In this document: positions 8,896 through 17,310 of the stretch, one piece after another
How positions within the stretch are numbered: position 1 is the stretch's first letter
Layout of the letters: every line of letters begins with the position of its first letter
Assembly: GCF_014197105.1 (NCBI RefSeq)
Contig: NZ_JACIEV010000001.1
Coordinates: forward strand, 62,001-126,000
Source of the DNA: Sphingomonas jinjuensis
Lineage (GTDB): Bacteria > Pseudomonadota > Alphaproteobacteria > Sphingomonadales > Sphingomonadaceae
Length of the DNA: 64,000 nucleotides
Direction of reading: 5' to 3'
Translations under genes and position numbers: made by a program
The notes under the pieces: generated by a model
Databases searched by the model: none
What the model saw: only the letters and a program-made list of their open reading frames with translations
Told to the model about the DNA's origin: nothing

Positions 8896-9774
8896 TTACG
8901 CCCCCTCGGCCGCCGCCTGGTTTTCGTAGAAGCGCTTCACCACGTCCCACGCCTCTTCGGCGGTCTCGACATAGGTGAAGATCGACAGGTCGCGCTCCGA
9001 CACCACGCCCTCGTCGACCAGCGCCTGGAAATCGACGACCTTGTCCCAGAATTCGCGGCCGATCAGCAGCACCGGGATCGGCTTGATCTTGCCGGTCTGG
9101 ATCAGCGTCAGCAGCTCGAACAGCTCGTCGAAGGTGCCGAACCCGCCCGGAAACGCCGCCAGCGCGCGCGCGTGGAGCAGGAAGTGCATCTTGCGCAGCG
9201 CGAAATAGTGGAACTGCAGGCTGAGCGATGGCGTGACATAGGGGTTGGGCGCCTGCTCGTGGGGCAGGACGATGTTGAGCCCGATCGATTCCTGGCCGAC
9301 GTCGGCGGCGCCGCGGTTGGCGGCCTCCATGATCGACGGACCGCCGCCCGAGCAGACGACGAACTGGCGCTTGCCGTCCTCGTCGCGCGGCAGCTCGCTG
9401 ACGATCCGCGCCAGCTCGCGCGCGACCTCGTAATATTTGCTCTTCGCGACCAGCCGCTCGGCGATGCGGCGGCTCTTGTCGTCGGTGGCGAGTTCGAGCA
9501 GCGCCTGCGCCTTCGCCGGCTCGGGAATGCGGGCCGAGCCGTACATGACGAAGGTCGACGCGATGTTCGCCTCGTCGAGCACCAGCTGCGGCTTCAGCAG
9601 CTCGAGCTGGAAGCGGACGGGTCGCAGGTCCTCGCGCAACAGGAAGTCCATGTCCTGGAAGGCGAGCTTGTACGCCGGATTTTCGGTCTGCGGCGTCGGG
9701 ACGACGGTCTTCGCGCTCTCGGCGTCCTGCTTGGCGCGGGGGAAGACGCGGTTCGGTACTTTGGGATCGTTCAT
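8896..9774 (-). CDS. LOG-family (lysine decarboxylase-like) nucleotide hydrolase
   Basis: This 292-residue Rossmann-fold protein belongs to the LOG/TIGR00730 family, whose studied members release free base from nucleoside monophosphates (cytokinin riboside 5'-monophosphate phosphoribohydrolase or AMP nucleosidase-like). The diagnostic PGGFGTFDELFE motif is present, as is CSGGGPSIMEAANRGA. The ATG at 9774 (MNDPKVPNR) is preferred over an upstream in-frame start that would read through a REP-like repeat. The N-terminal region of about 80 residues marks the longer bacterial subgroup. The physiological substrate is unknown. Confidence 0.82.
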   Translation of the reverse strand: MNDPKVPNRVFPRAKQDAESAKTVVPTPQTENPAYKLAFQDMDFLLREDLRPVRFQLELLKPQLVLDEANIASTFVMYGSARIPEPAKAQALLELATDDKSRRIAERLVAKSKYYEVARELARIVSELPRDEDGKRQFVVCSGGGPSIMEAANRGAADVGQESIGLNIVLPHEQAPNPYVTPSLSLQFHYFALRKMHFLLHARALAAFPGGFGTFDELFELLTLIQTGKIKPIPVLLIGREFWDKVVDFQALVDEGVVSERDLSIFTYVETAEEAWDVVKRFYENQAAAEGA

Positions 9775-9793
9775 CCGGGGCTGGTACGCCTCT

Positions 9794-9854
9794 CGTCCGT
9801 TCGTGTCGAGCGCAGTCGAGACACCGGTCCCTCGACTGCGCTCGGGACGAACGG
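9794..9854. repeat. REP-like palindrome pair
   Basis: CGTCCGTTCGTGTCGAGCGC and its inverted partner CTCGACTGCGCTCGGGACGA make a long hairpin just upstream of the LOG start codon and downstream of the extensin-like gene. Confidence 0.75.
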
Positions 9855-9859
9855 AGGGG

Positions 9860-10501
9860 TTATCGACAGAACCCCGCCTTGTCGTCCTCGAGGTGCAAGT
9901 GGTTGCGATGGGCCGCATTATAGTCCGGCGTCAGCACCGTTCCGAACCGCCGGCACGCCGATCGGCGGATGACGTCCCAGAACTGGCGGAGCGCCGGGTC
10001 GGCGGAGGCCCAGTCGTTCAGGACCGTGATCCGCCGCCCGTCCTTGAGCACGAAGCCGCCGATGTCGATCGCATTGGCGGTGGCATGGCCCGACAGGCGC
10101 ACCGGCCCGCTGGTGCCGACGGTGTTGCGGCAGGAATAGCTGCCCATGCTCTCGATCTTGGCGAGCTCCGATCCCAGGATCTGATAGGCCGCCGGCGCCA
10201 CCGCATTGCGCGCCCAGAACGCATAGGCGCGCGCCTCGCCACAGCGGACCGCACCGAGGTTCGTCGTTGGCACGCCGATATCGAGCAGCTTGACCGTGCC
10301 GACCAGCCCGCAACCGGGCGCGAACTGCTTGTCGGGCAAAGGCTGGAAATCGACGCCCTCGCGGCGGAGGTCCGCCTGGCATTGCGCGGTTTCGCGGAGG
10401 CTGGGGCCCTGAACGACGCGCGGCGGCGGTTGCGAGGGTCGCTCGGGGCTCCCGCATGCGGCGAGGGCGCAACCGACAGCCAAGACGATGTAATGGCGCA
10501 A
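9860..10501 (-). CDS. Extensin-like C-terminal domain lipoprotein
   Basis: This 213-residue envelope protein starts with MRHYIVLAVGCALAACGS, a lipoprotein signal with cysteine at about 16. The rest matches the bacterial extensin-like C-terminal family (PF06904). It carries SGHATANAIDIGGF and the C-terminal HRNHLHLE segment, which resemble the metal-binding His/Asp residues of M15-like peptidoglycan peptidases. A periplasmic role in cell-wall turnover is plausible but not shown. REP-like elements flank it on both sides. Confidence 0.8.
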   Translation of the reverse strand: MRHYIVLAVGCALAACGSPERPSQPPPRVVQGPSLRETAQCQADLRREGVDFQPLPDKQFAPGCGLVGTVKLLDIGVPTTNLGAVRCGEARAYAFWARNAVAPAAYQILGSELAKIESMGSYSCRNTVGTSGPVRLSGHATANAIDIGGFVLKDGRRITVLNDWASADPALRQFWDVIRRSACRRFGTVLTPDYNAAHRNHLHLEDDKAGFCR

Positions 10502-10510
10502 TATTCCCCC

Positions 10511-10600
10511 GTTCGCCCTGAGCCTGTCGAAGGGCAGGAAGCTTTGTTCCCCAGTTGCGGGCGTGTGGGAAGACGCCCTTCGACAAGCTCAGGGCGAACG
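10511..10600. repeat. REP-like inverted pair
   Basis: GTTCGCCCTGAGCCTGTCGA plus AGGGC and the inverted GCCCTTCGACAAGCTCAGGG plus CGAAC are separated by about 40 bp. It lies between the divergent extensin-like and serC genes. Confidence 0.85.
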
Positions 10601-10708
10601 GAGACGTTGCCGCGATAAACTCGATTGCCAGCCTCCACCCGCATCTGTAGGGCCGTCGACGGGCCACGCGGTCCCAACGCCGCGCGTGCTCTCTGCAAGG
10701 AGAGATAC

Positions 10709-11863
10709 ATGACCGATACCGTTGCCGCCCCTGGCGTTCAGGGTGCGTCCAAGCCAGCCACGAAGCCGGCTCGTCCCTTTTTCTCGTCGGGTCCCTGCGC
10801 GAAGCCTCCGGGCTGGTCCGCCGATGCGCTCGCGACCGACAGCCTCGGCCGTTCGCACCGTTCGAAGATCGGTAAGCAGCGTCTGCAATATTGCATCGAC
10901 CTGATGCGCGAGGCTCTTCGCCTCCCCGATACCCACCGCATCGGCATCGTTCCCGGGAGCGATACCGGCGCGTTCGAGATGGCGATGTGGACGATGCTCG
11001 GCGCCCGCCCCGTCACCACGCTCGCCTGGGAAAGCTTTGGTGAAGGCTGGGTCACCGACGCGGTCAAGCAGCTCAAGATCGACCCCACCGTCATCCGCGC
11101 CGATTACGGCCAGCTGCCCGATCTGGCGCAGGTCGACTGGTCGAACGACGTGTTGTTCACCTGGAACGGCACCACCAGCGGCGTGCGCGTGCCGGACGCG
11201 GACTGGATCGATGCCGACCGCGAGGGCCTGTCGTTCGCCGACGCGACGTCGGGCGTGTTCGCCTATGACATCGACTGGACCAAGATCGACGTCGCGACGT
11301 TCAGCTGGCAGAAGGTGATGGGCGGAGAAGGCGCGCACGGCGTGCTGATCCTGGGGCCCCGCGCGGTCGAGCGGCTCGAAAGCTACACCCCCGCCTGGCC
11401 GCTGCCCAAGGTGTTCCGCCTGGTGTCGAAGGGCAAGCTGGCCGAAGGCGTCTTCAAGGGCGAGACGATCAACACCCCCTCGATGCTCGCCGTCGAGGAT
11501 GCGATCTGGGCGCTCGAGTGGATGAAGGGCCTCGGCCCGGACGGCGTCATCGCCCGCTCCGACGCCAATGCCGCCGCGCTCGACCGGATCGTCGAGAGCC
11601 GCGACTGGCTCGGCCACCTCGCCACCGACCCCGCGACGCGATCGAAGACCAGCGTCTGCCTGACCGTCGAGGGCGCCGACGAGGCGTTCATCAAGAAGAT
11701 GGCCTCGCTGCTCGAGGCGGAAGGCGCGGCGTACGACGTCGCCGGCTATCGCGATGCGCCCGCCGGGCTTCGTATCTGGTGCGGCGCGACCGTCGACACC
11801 GCCGATATCGAGGTGCTCGGGCCGTGGCTCGACTGGGCCTACGCGAGCGCCAAGGCCGCTTAA
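10709..11863 (+). CDS. serC: Phosphoserine aminotransferase
   Basis: SerC converts 3-phosphohydroxypyruvate and glutamate to phosphoserine and 2-oxoglutarate in serine synthesis. At 384 residues it is of the alphaproteobacterial/Methanosarcina type rather than the E. coli type. The PLP-binding lysine is K202 in [15 protein letters not shown] clear AAGGAGAG ribosome-binding site at 10697-10704 decides the ATG at 10709 over an upstream in-frame start. serA follows directly, so the first two steps of serine synthesis are encoded together. Confidence 0.96.
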   Translation: MTDTVAAPGVQGASKPATKPARPFFSSGPCAKPPGWSADALATDSLGRSHRSKIGKQRLQYCIDLMREALRLPDTHRIGIVPGSDTGAFEMAMWTMLGARPVTTLAWESFGEGWVTDAVKQLKIDPTVIRADYGQLPDLAQVDWSNDVLFTWNGTTSGVRVPDADWIDADREGLSFADATSGVFAYDIDWTKIDVATFSWQKVMGGEGAHGVLILGPRAVERLESYTPAWPLPKVFRLVSKGKLAEGVFKGETINTPSMLAVEDAIWALEWMKGLGPDGVIARSDANAAALDRIVESRDWLGHLATDPATRSKTSVCLTVEGADEAFIKKMASLLEAEGAAYDVAGYRDAPAGLRIWCGATVDTADIEVLGPWLDWAYASAKAA

Positions 11864-11876
11864 TCCTCCCTATTCC

Positions 11877-11956
11877 GTAATCCCGGCAAAAGCCGGGATC
11901 TCCGGCCGCGAGCGAACGGCTTGCCGCACGAGATCCTGACTTTCGTCAGGATGACG
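11877..11956. repeat. REP-like pair between serC and serA
   Basis: Two hairpins are visible: ATCCCGGCAAAAGCCGGGAT at 11880-11899 and ATCCTGACTTTCGTCAGGAT at 11933-11952. The pair fills the serC-serA gap and could modulate readthrough or mRNA stability. Confidence 0.85.
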
Positions 11957-11976
11957 TTTGCACAGGAATGCATTCC

Positions 11977-13554
11977 ATGCCCAAGGTACTGATTTCCGAC
12001 AAGATGGACCCCAAGGCCGCCCAGATCTTCCGCGAGCGCGGGGTCGAGGTCGACGAGATCACCGGCAAGACGCCCGACGAGCTGAAGGCGATCATCGGCG
12101 AGTATGACGGCCTCGCCATCCGCTCGTCGACCAAAGTGACCAAGGACATCCTCGACCACGCCACCAATCTGAAGGTCGTCGGCCGCGCCGGCATCGGCGT
12201 CGACAACGTCGACATCCCCGCCGCCTCGTCGCGCGGTGTCGTCGTCATGAATACGCCGTTCGGCAATTCGATCACCACCGCCGAGCATGCCATCGCGCTG
12301 ATGTTCGCGCTTGCCCGCCAGCTGCCCGAGGCCGATGCCTCGACCCAGGCGGGCAAGTGGGAAAAGAACCGCTTCATGGGCGTCGAGCTGACCGCCAAGA
12401 CGCTCGGCCTGATCGGCGCGGGCAACATCGGCTCGATCGTCGCCGATCGCGCGCGCGGGCTGAAGATGAAGGTCGTCGCCTTCGATCCGTTCCTCACGCC
12501 CGAGCGTGCGGTGGAGATGGGGGTCGAGAAGGTGACGCTCGACGAGCTGCTCGCCCGCGCCGACTTCATCACGCTGCACACGCCGCTGACCGACCAGACG
12601 CGCAACATCCTGTCGGCCGAGGCGATCGCCAAGACCAAGAAGGGCGTGCGCATCATCAACTGTGCGCGCGGCGGGCTGATCGACGAGGCGGCGCTGAAGG
12701 CGGCGCTCGATTCAGGCCAGGTCGGCGGCGCGGCGCTCGACGTGTTCGTCGAGGAGCCGGCGAAGGCGAGCCCGCTGTTCGGCACGCCGGGCTTCATCTC
12801 GACCCCGCACCTCGGCGCGTCGACGACCGAGGCGCAGGTCAACGTCGCGATCCAGGTCGCCGAGCAGATGGCCGACTATCTCGTCTCGGGCGGCGTCACC
12901 AACGCGCTCAACGTGCCGTCGCTGTCGGCGGAGGAAGCCCCCAAGCTGAAGCCGTACATGGCGCTCGCCGAAAAGCTCGGCAGCCTCGTCGGCCAGCTGA
13001 CCACCGGCGCGATCGGCCGCATCTCGATCCACACGGAAGGCGCGGCGGCCGAGCTGAACCCGAAGCCGATCACCAGCGCGGTGCTGGCCGGCTTCCTGCG
13101 CAACCAGACCGACACGGTGAACATGGTCAACGCGCCATTCCTGGCGAAGGACCGCGGGATGGAGGTGCGCGAGGTCCGCACAGAGCGCGAAGGCGACTAT
13201 CACACGCTGCTGCGCGTCTCGGTGAAGACCGCCGACGGCGAGCGCTCGGTCGCGGGCACGCTGTTCGGCGACCAGGCGCCCCGCCTCGTCGAGCTGTTCG
13301 GGATCAAGGTCGAGGCCGATCTGGCGGGCGACATGCTCTACGTGGTCAACGACGACGCGCCGGGCTTCATCGGCCGGCTGGGCACGCTGCTCGGCCAGGC
13401 GGGGGTCAACATCGGCACCTTCCACCTCGGCCGGCGTCAGGCGGGCGGCGAGGCGGTGCTGCTGCTGTCGGTCGACGAGCCGGTGTCGGCGGATCTGCTG
13501 GCGCAGGTCAAGGCGTTGCCGGGCGTGCGCACCGCGATGGGCCTCGCCTTCTGA
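11977..13554 (+). CDS. serA: D-3-phosphoglycerate dehydrogenase
   Basis: SerA oxidises 3-phosphoglycerate to 3-phosphohydroxypyruvate, the committed step of serine synthesis. This 525-residue protein is the long form, with catalytic, NAD-binding (GLIGAGNIGSIV, about residue 145), intervening (ASB) and C-terminal ACT domains. The active-site segments NCARGGLIDE and STPHLGAST are intact. The ATG at 11977 is preferred because AGGA at 11964-11967 lies 9 bp before it but directly abuts the alternative ATG at 11968. The ACT domain (about residues 452-525) suggests feedback control by serine, as known for the family. Confidence 0.96.
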   Translation: MPKVLISDKMDPKAAQIFRERGVEVDEITGKTPDELKAIIGEYDGLAIRSSTKVTKDILDHATNLKVVGRAGIGVDNVDIPAASSRGVVVMNTPFGNSITTAEHAIALMFALARQLPEADASTQAGKWEKNRFMGVELTAKTLGLIGAGNIGSIVADRARGLKMKVVAFDPFLTPERAVEMGVEKVTLDELLARADFITLHTPLTDQTRNILSAEAIAKTKKGVRIINCARGGLIDEAALKAALDSGQVGGAALDVFVEEPAKASPLFGTPGFISTPHLGASTTEAQVNVAIQVAEQMADYLVSGGVTNALNVPSLSAEEAPKLKPYMALAEKLGSLVGQLTTGAIGRISIHTEGAAAELNPKPITSAVLAGFLRNQTDTVNMVNAPFLAKDRGMEVREVRTEREGDYHTLLRVSVKTADGERSVAGTLFGDQAPRLVELFGIKVEADLAGDMLYVVNDDAPGFIGRLGTLLGQAGVNIGTFHLGRRQAGGEAVLLLSVDEPVSADLLAQVKALPGVRTAMGLAF

Positions 13555-13589
13555 GCGGCTTCGCCCCGCATACCCGTGCCAAGGAATGG

Positions 13590-13850
13590 ATGCGGCGCGC
13601 GACCGGCCTGGAGGACGGCGCGCTCCACATCCATGTCGGTATGGCGATCTGGGTCGCCGGCGTCGCCATCGCGGGCGACGTCGGCGCGCTCTGGCCGCTC
13701 GCGGTTGCGGCGCTGGCGGAACTGCTGAACGAAGCGCTCGATCGCTGGCGCGAAGGCTCGTGGCGGATGGCGGACACGACGATGGACGTGGTCAACTCGC
13801 TGCTCTGGCCGCTGCTGCTGTTCGGCCTGGCCCGCGCTGGGGTGATCTGA
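13590..13850 (+). CDS. Small membrane protein of unknown function
   Basis: This 86-residue protein has two or three hydrophobic segments (MAIWVAGVAIAGDVGALWPLAVAALAEL and a C-terminal NSLLWPLLLFGLARAG). Between them lies NEALDRWREGSWRMADTTMDVVN, with acidic and Asn residues that recall the general layout of small integral kinases such as DgkA without matching their signature. AAGGA at 13581-13585 precedes the ATG at 13590. It begins 35 bp after serA and may be co-transcribed. No function is assigned. Confidence 0.6.
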   Translation: MRRATGLEDGALHIHVGMAIWVAGVAIAGDVGALWPLAVAALAELLNEALDRWREGSWRMADTTMDVVNSLLWPLLLFGLARAGVI

Positions 13851-13875
13851 CCCACCGTTGCCCCCGCCCCCACGC

Positions 13876-13959
13876 GTCATGCTGAACTTGTTTCAGCATC
13901 TCCTCGCGGCGAGCGGACCGCGCTACGTCGGGAGATCCTGAACCAAGTTCAGGATGACG
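13876..13959. repeat. REP-like pair
   Basis: Two hairpins, TCATGCTGAACTTGTTTCAG plus CATC and GATCCTGAACCAAGTTCAGG plus ATGAC, lie between the convergent small membrane protein gene and the EipA-like gene. Confidence 0.8.
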
Positions 13960-13971
13960 CCCGCGGGAAGG

Positions 13972-14739
13972 TCAAAGCGGCAGCCACCGCGTCTTGTGCG
14001 TGAACTTCATATACCCGACGTTCACCCCGGCCCGCCAGCCGACGCCCAGCCGGATCGGGATCAGCACGACGTTACCGCGGCGCAGATACGTCGCCGCAAA
14101 GCCGCCGACGAGGTACAGCCGCCCCTCCGCCGCCGGGAAACGGTGGAACAGCTCCTCAGTGTCGTACAGATTGTAGACGAGCACGAAGACCTTGTTGGCA
14201 TCGCCGCCGACGTCGAAGCCGATCGACGGCCCCGTCCAATAGACCGGCTGCTCGCCCTCGACCTTGTGGCTCATGATGCCCGAGCCATAGCGGACGCCCA
14301 GGATGAACGCGCCCGACGCCTCGCGCCCGGCGATATAGGCGTTGGGTCGGCCCTGTTCCTTCAGGATCTTTTCGACGATCCCGGCGAGGCCCGCCGCGCC
14401 CTTGCCGAACACCCCCTCGCCTGCCGCCAGCAGGTCCTCGCGCGCATAGGTGTTGGCCGCCTCGGTCGTCTTCTCGGCGCGCACCTCGGGCGGCGCCTGG
14501 TTGGGGACCGGCGGGATCGGTTCGGCGGGCACCGGTTCCTGCTGTTGCGCCGGCGCATAGGTGGGATCGGGATAGACCGGCGCTGGCGTCGGCGTCGGCC
14601 GCGGGGTCGATCGCGGCGTTGGCCCGGCGAGGTCGCCGTCGATCGCCCGGTTGGGATCGATCGTGCGCACCTGCGCCGGTGCGACGCCCGCCGCCAGCAG
14701 CGCCACCGCCGCGACCGATCGTGTCATCCAAACGCGCAT
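13972..14739 (-). CDS. EipA-like (DUF1134) envelope protein
   Basis: This 255-residue protein has a signal peptide (MTRSVAAVALLAAGVAPAQ), then a proline/threonine-rich linker of about 80 residues, then the DUF1134 domain. The domain carries AFILGVRYGSGIMSHK, WTGPSIGFDVGGDANKVFVLVYNL and a terminal RLGVGWRAGVNVGYMKFT. In Brucella and Caulobacter the EipA homologue is periplasmic and supports cell-envelope integrity. The ATG at 14739 has GGGGGA just upstream; the open frame continues far upstream but only by chance. Confidence 0.82.
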   Translation of the reverse strand: MRVWMTRSVAAVALLAAGVAPAQVRTIDPNRAIDGDLAGPTPRSTPRPTPTPAPVYPDPTYAPAQQQEPVPAEPIPPVPNQAPPEVRAEKTTEAANTYAREDLLAAGEGVFGKGAAGLAGIVEKILKEQGRPNAYIAGREASGAFILGVRYGSGIMSHKVEGEQPVYWTGPSIGFDVGGDANKVFVLVYNLYDTEELFHRFPAAEGRLYLVGGFAATYLRRGNVVLIPIRLGVGWRAGVNVGYMKFTHKTRWLPL

Positions 14740-14901
14740 ATGTCCCCCATCGTGAGCCCCAAGCCGCGACGCTAGACCACCGCGGCGCTTGCCCGGCAAT
14801 GAACAAGGCGCCGATCCGAGTCGATTCCACGCCCAATCGCGATGCGCGATACAGTTGATCGCCCCGCGATGCGCCGCTATAGCCCCCCGACGCCGCAGCT
14901 C

Positions 14902-14991
14902 GGAGACGTGGGTGAGTGGCTGAAACCAACGCTTTGCTAAAGCGTCGTACGGGAAACCGTACCGAGGGTTCGAATCCCTCCGTCTCCGCCA
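14902..14991 (+). tRNA. tRNA-Ser (GCT)
   Basis: The acceptor stem pairs GGAGACG (14902-14908) with CGTCTCC (14981-14987), followed by discriminator G and an encoded CCA. The anticodon GCT is at 14936-14938 within a 5-bp stem ACGCT/AGCGT. The long variable arm with GTACGG/CCGTAC and the GGTTCGAATCC T-arm are typical of serine tRNAs. It reads AGC and AGU codons. Confidence 0.97.
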
Positions 14992-15115
14992 TTCCCACAG
15001 CGCGCTGCATTCCATCACGGTGATGACGCAGCCGGTCCGGCCCGGACCCTTGCCCATCGCGGGGACGTTGTGTCGTAACTGTCCGCGCCTGCGCGACATG
15101 TGGTGAAGGAATGCC

Positions 15116-15955
15116 GTGCCCCGATATCTGGTTGCGCAAAGCGAGCTGCCTGACGAACGTGCGCAGCGACGGGCGAGGGCGGGCAAGAGCGCGGGCGAAA
15201 CCTATGCGGCGACGCTGACGCAGCTGCGCCCCGGTGCGTCCGTCGCCATCGCATCGCCGTCGGACGACGACGCCCCGGGCCTGGCGGCCGAGGACATCGC
15301 CGGTTTCGACGCGGTCTTCCTCACCGGGTCGCCGATGCACGTCTATGACCGGACGCCCGAGGTGGAGCGCCAGCTCGATTTCATGCGATCGGTGTTCGCG
15401 TCGGGCGTTCCCGCCTTCGGCTCGTGCGCCGGGCTTCAGGTCGCGGTCGCCGCCGCGGGTGGCAAGGTTCGCAAGATGCCGCGCCGGATGGAGGCGGGGA
15501 TCGCACGCCGGATCAGCGCCACGGCGGCGGGGCGCGGCCATTGGCTGCTCGCGGGGCGGACGCCCAGCTGGGACGCGCCTGCCATCCACGGCGACGAGGT
15601 GGAGGAACTGCCGCCCGGCGCGACGCTGCTCGCGTCGAACGAGGTCACGCACGTGCAGGCGGCGGAGATCCGCTGCGGCAACGGGACGTTCTGGGGCGTC
15701 CAATATCACCCCGAGCTCGCGCTGGCCGAGATCGCCACCGCGTTGCGCGCTCAGCGCGAGGAACTGGTCGCCGTTGGCCTTGCCGATCGGGAAGACGACG
15801 TCTTGGCGCGCGCCGACGACCTCGACGCGCTGCACGACGATCCGGGCAGCCTGGCGGTGCGCTGGCGGATCGGCGTCGATGGCCAATTCGCGGAGCAACG
15901 GTGCCGCCGGCTAGAGATCATCAATTTCCTGAAGCATGTCCCGCCGCGCGGATGA
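15116..15955 (+). CDS. Class I glutamine amidotransferase
   Basis: This 279-residue protein has the class I GATase fold. The nucleophile is C104 in FGSCAGLQ, and the histidine and glutamate of the triad are H198 and E200 in QYHPE. It resembles stand-alone GMP-synthase-like amidotransferases whose acceptor partners are usually unknown. Translation probably starts at the GTG at 15116, 5 bp after AAGGA; an ATG at 15111 is out of frame. It lies directly after tRNA-Ser and 64 bp before the GH130 gene. It is cytoplasmic, as no signal peptide is present. Confidence 0.78.
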   Translation: MPRYLVAQSELPDERAQRRARAGKSAGETYAATLTQLRPGASVAIASPSDDDAPGLAAEDIAGFDAVFLTGSPMHVYDRTPEVERQLDFMRSVFASGVPAFGSCAGLQVAVAAAGGKVRKMPRRMEAGIARRISATAAGRGHWLLAGRTPSWDAPAIHGDEVEELPPGATLLASNEVTHVQAAEIRCGNGTFWGVQYHPELALAEIATALRAQREELVAVGLADREDDVLARADDLDALHDDPGSLAVRWRIGVDGQFAEQRCRRLEIINFLKHVPPRG

Positions 15956-16019
15956 CCTCGTCGGGACCGCGAATGCCTGCTCCGGCGTTAGCGCTCCGCC
16001 ACATCAGGAAGGACAGCGG

Positions 16020-17303
16020 ATGATCGCAGCGGACGTGTTCACCAAGCTGGGTGTCGAACTCAAGCCAGACCCGTCGCGGACGGTCATTCGGCCCTTCAGC
16101 TTCGGCTATCCGGCCGCCTTCGATCGCCAGCCGACGCGGGCCCAGGATGTCGCCCGTCGCGTCATGTCGCTCGACGAATCGATGCGCGACCGCATGCTCG
16201 TCCTGCTCAAGGCGGCGATGGAGAAGCGGCATCGCAACGTCGACGGCGTCTTCCTGCGCCGCTTCGCCGAGGTGAAGGGCGATATCGGCGTCGAGGTCAA
16301 AACCGAGCGCGACCGATTGCTGATCGGCGCCTATTTCAGCCAGGAATATGCCTTCGAGTCCGCGGCGCTCTTCAACCCGAGCATCGTCACGCTGCCCGAC
16401 GACGATCCCGACGATGACAGCATCCGCTTCCTCGTGTCGCTACGCGGCGTCGGCGAGGGCCATGTCTCGTCGGTAACCTTCCGCACCGGCACCTGGGACG
16501 GCGGCACCGGCCTCGTCATCGATCCGCCGAGCGAGCAGGGCGTGCCGCCCCGCATCGACAGCAACGACGACGGCTGGGTGAAGATGCGCGCCGACGACAG
16601 CGAGGACGTGTCGGAGACGGTGATCTTCCCGATCCTGCCGAGCCAGCGCCAGGGCATCGAGGACCTTCGCCTCGTCCGCTTCACCGACCATGACGGGGTG
16701 GAAAGCCTGATCGGCACCTACACCGCGTTCGACGGCAGCAGCGCGCGCTCCGAACTGCTCCGCGGCATCAACCAGCGCAGTTTCGAGATGCGCGCGCTCA
16801 CCGGCACCTTCGCCGCCTACAAGGGCATGGCGCTGTTCCCCCGCCGCATCGGCGGCCGCTTCGCCATGCTCGGGCGCCAGGACAATGTGAACGTCTGGCT
16901 GCTCTATTCCGACGACCTCTACAATTGGGACGAAGGGATGCGGATCATGGGTCCGAAATATCCCTGGGAATTCGTTCAGATCGGCAACTGCGGCTCGCCG
17001 ATCGAGATCGACGAGGGCTGGCTGGTCTTCACCCACGGGGTCGGCATGGTGCGCGGCTATTGCGTCGGCGCCTGCCTGCTCGACAAGGACAATCCCGCCA
17101 GGGTCCTGGCGCGCACCCCTTCGCCCTTGCTCTTCCCCTCTGCCGAGCAGCGTGGCGGCTATGTGCCCAACGTGACCTACAGCTGCGGGGCGCTGCTGCA
17201 CCGGCGCCGTATCCTGCTGCCCTATGCGATCGGTGACGAGTATAGCGCGTTCACGACCGGCAGCGTCGACGACCTGCTGTCGGTGATGGAGTGGGTGGCC
17301 TGA
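16020..17303 (+). CDS. GH130-family beta-mannoside phosphorylase or hydrolase
   Basis: This 427-residue cytoplasmic protein has the five-bladed propeller sequence pattern of GH130, for example GNCGSPIEIDEGWLVFTHGV and a C-terminal RGGYVPNVTYSCGALLHRR. GH130 members phosphorolyse or hydrolyse beta-1,4- or beta-1,2-mannosides. About 150 N-terminal residues precede the region of clearest similarity. The start ATG at 16020 removes 28 residues of a chance upstream extension. The 3' end faces the FGGY kinase gene 7 bp away. The exact linkage specificity cannot be read from the sequence. Confidence 0.75.
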   Translation: MIAADVFTKLGVELKPDPSRTVIRPFSFGYPAAFDRQPTRAQDVARRVMSLDESMRDRMLVLLKAAMEKRHRNVDGVFLRRFAEVKGDIGVEVKTERDRLLIGAYFSQEYAFESAALFNPSIVTLPDDDPDDDSIRFLVSLRGVGEGHVSSVTFRTGTWDGGTGLVIDPPSEQGVPPRIDSNDDGWVKMRADDSEDVSETVIFPILPSQRQGIEDLRLVRFTDHDGVESLIGTYTAFDGSSARSELLRGINQRSFEMRALTGTFAAYKGMALFPRRIGGRFAMLGRQDNVNVWLLYSDDLYNWDEGMRIMGPKYPWEFVQIGNCGSPIEIDEGWLVFTHGVGMVRGYCVGACLLDKDNPARVLARTPSPLLFPSAEQRGGYVPNVTYSCGALLHRRRILLPYAIGDEYSAFTTGSVDDLLSVMEWVA

Positions 17304-17310
17304 TCGGCGG

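Noticed and set aside
11968..11976. serA start at the first ATG (11968)
   Set aside because: The only AGGA ribosome-binding sequence directly abuts this ATG; the second ATG at 11977 has proper spacing and the canonical MPKVLIS start.
13590..13850. The small membrane protein as diacylglycerol kinase DgkA
   Set aside because: It has a similar size and an acidic/Asn segment, but the DgkA signature around the catalytic glutamate and the three-helix pattern do not match.
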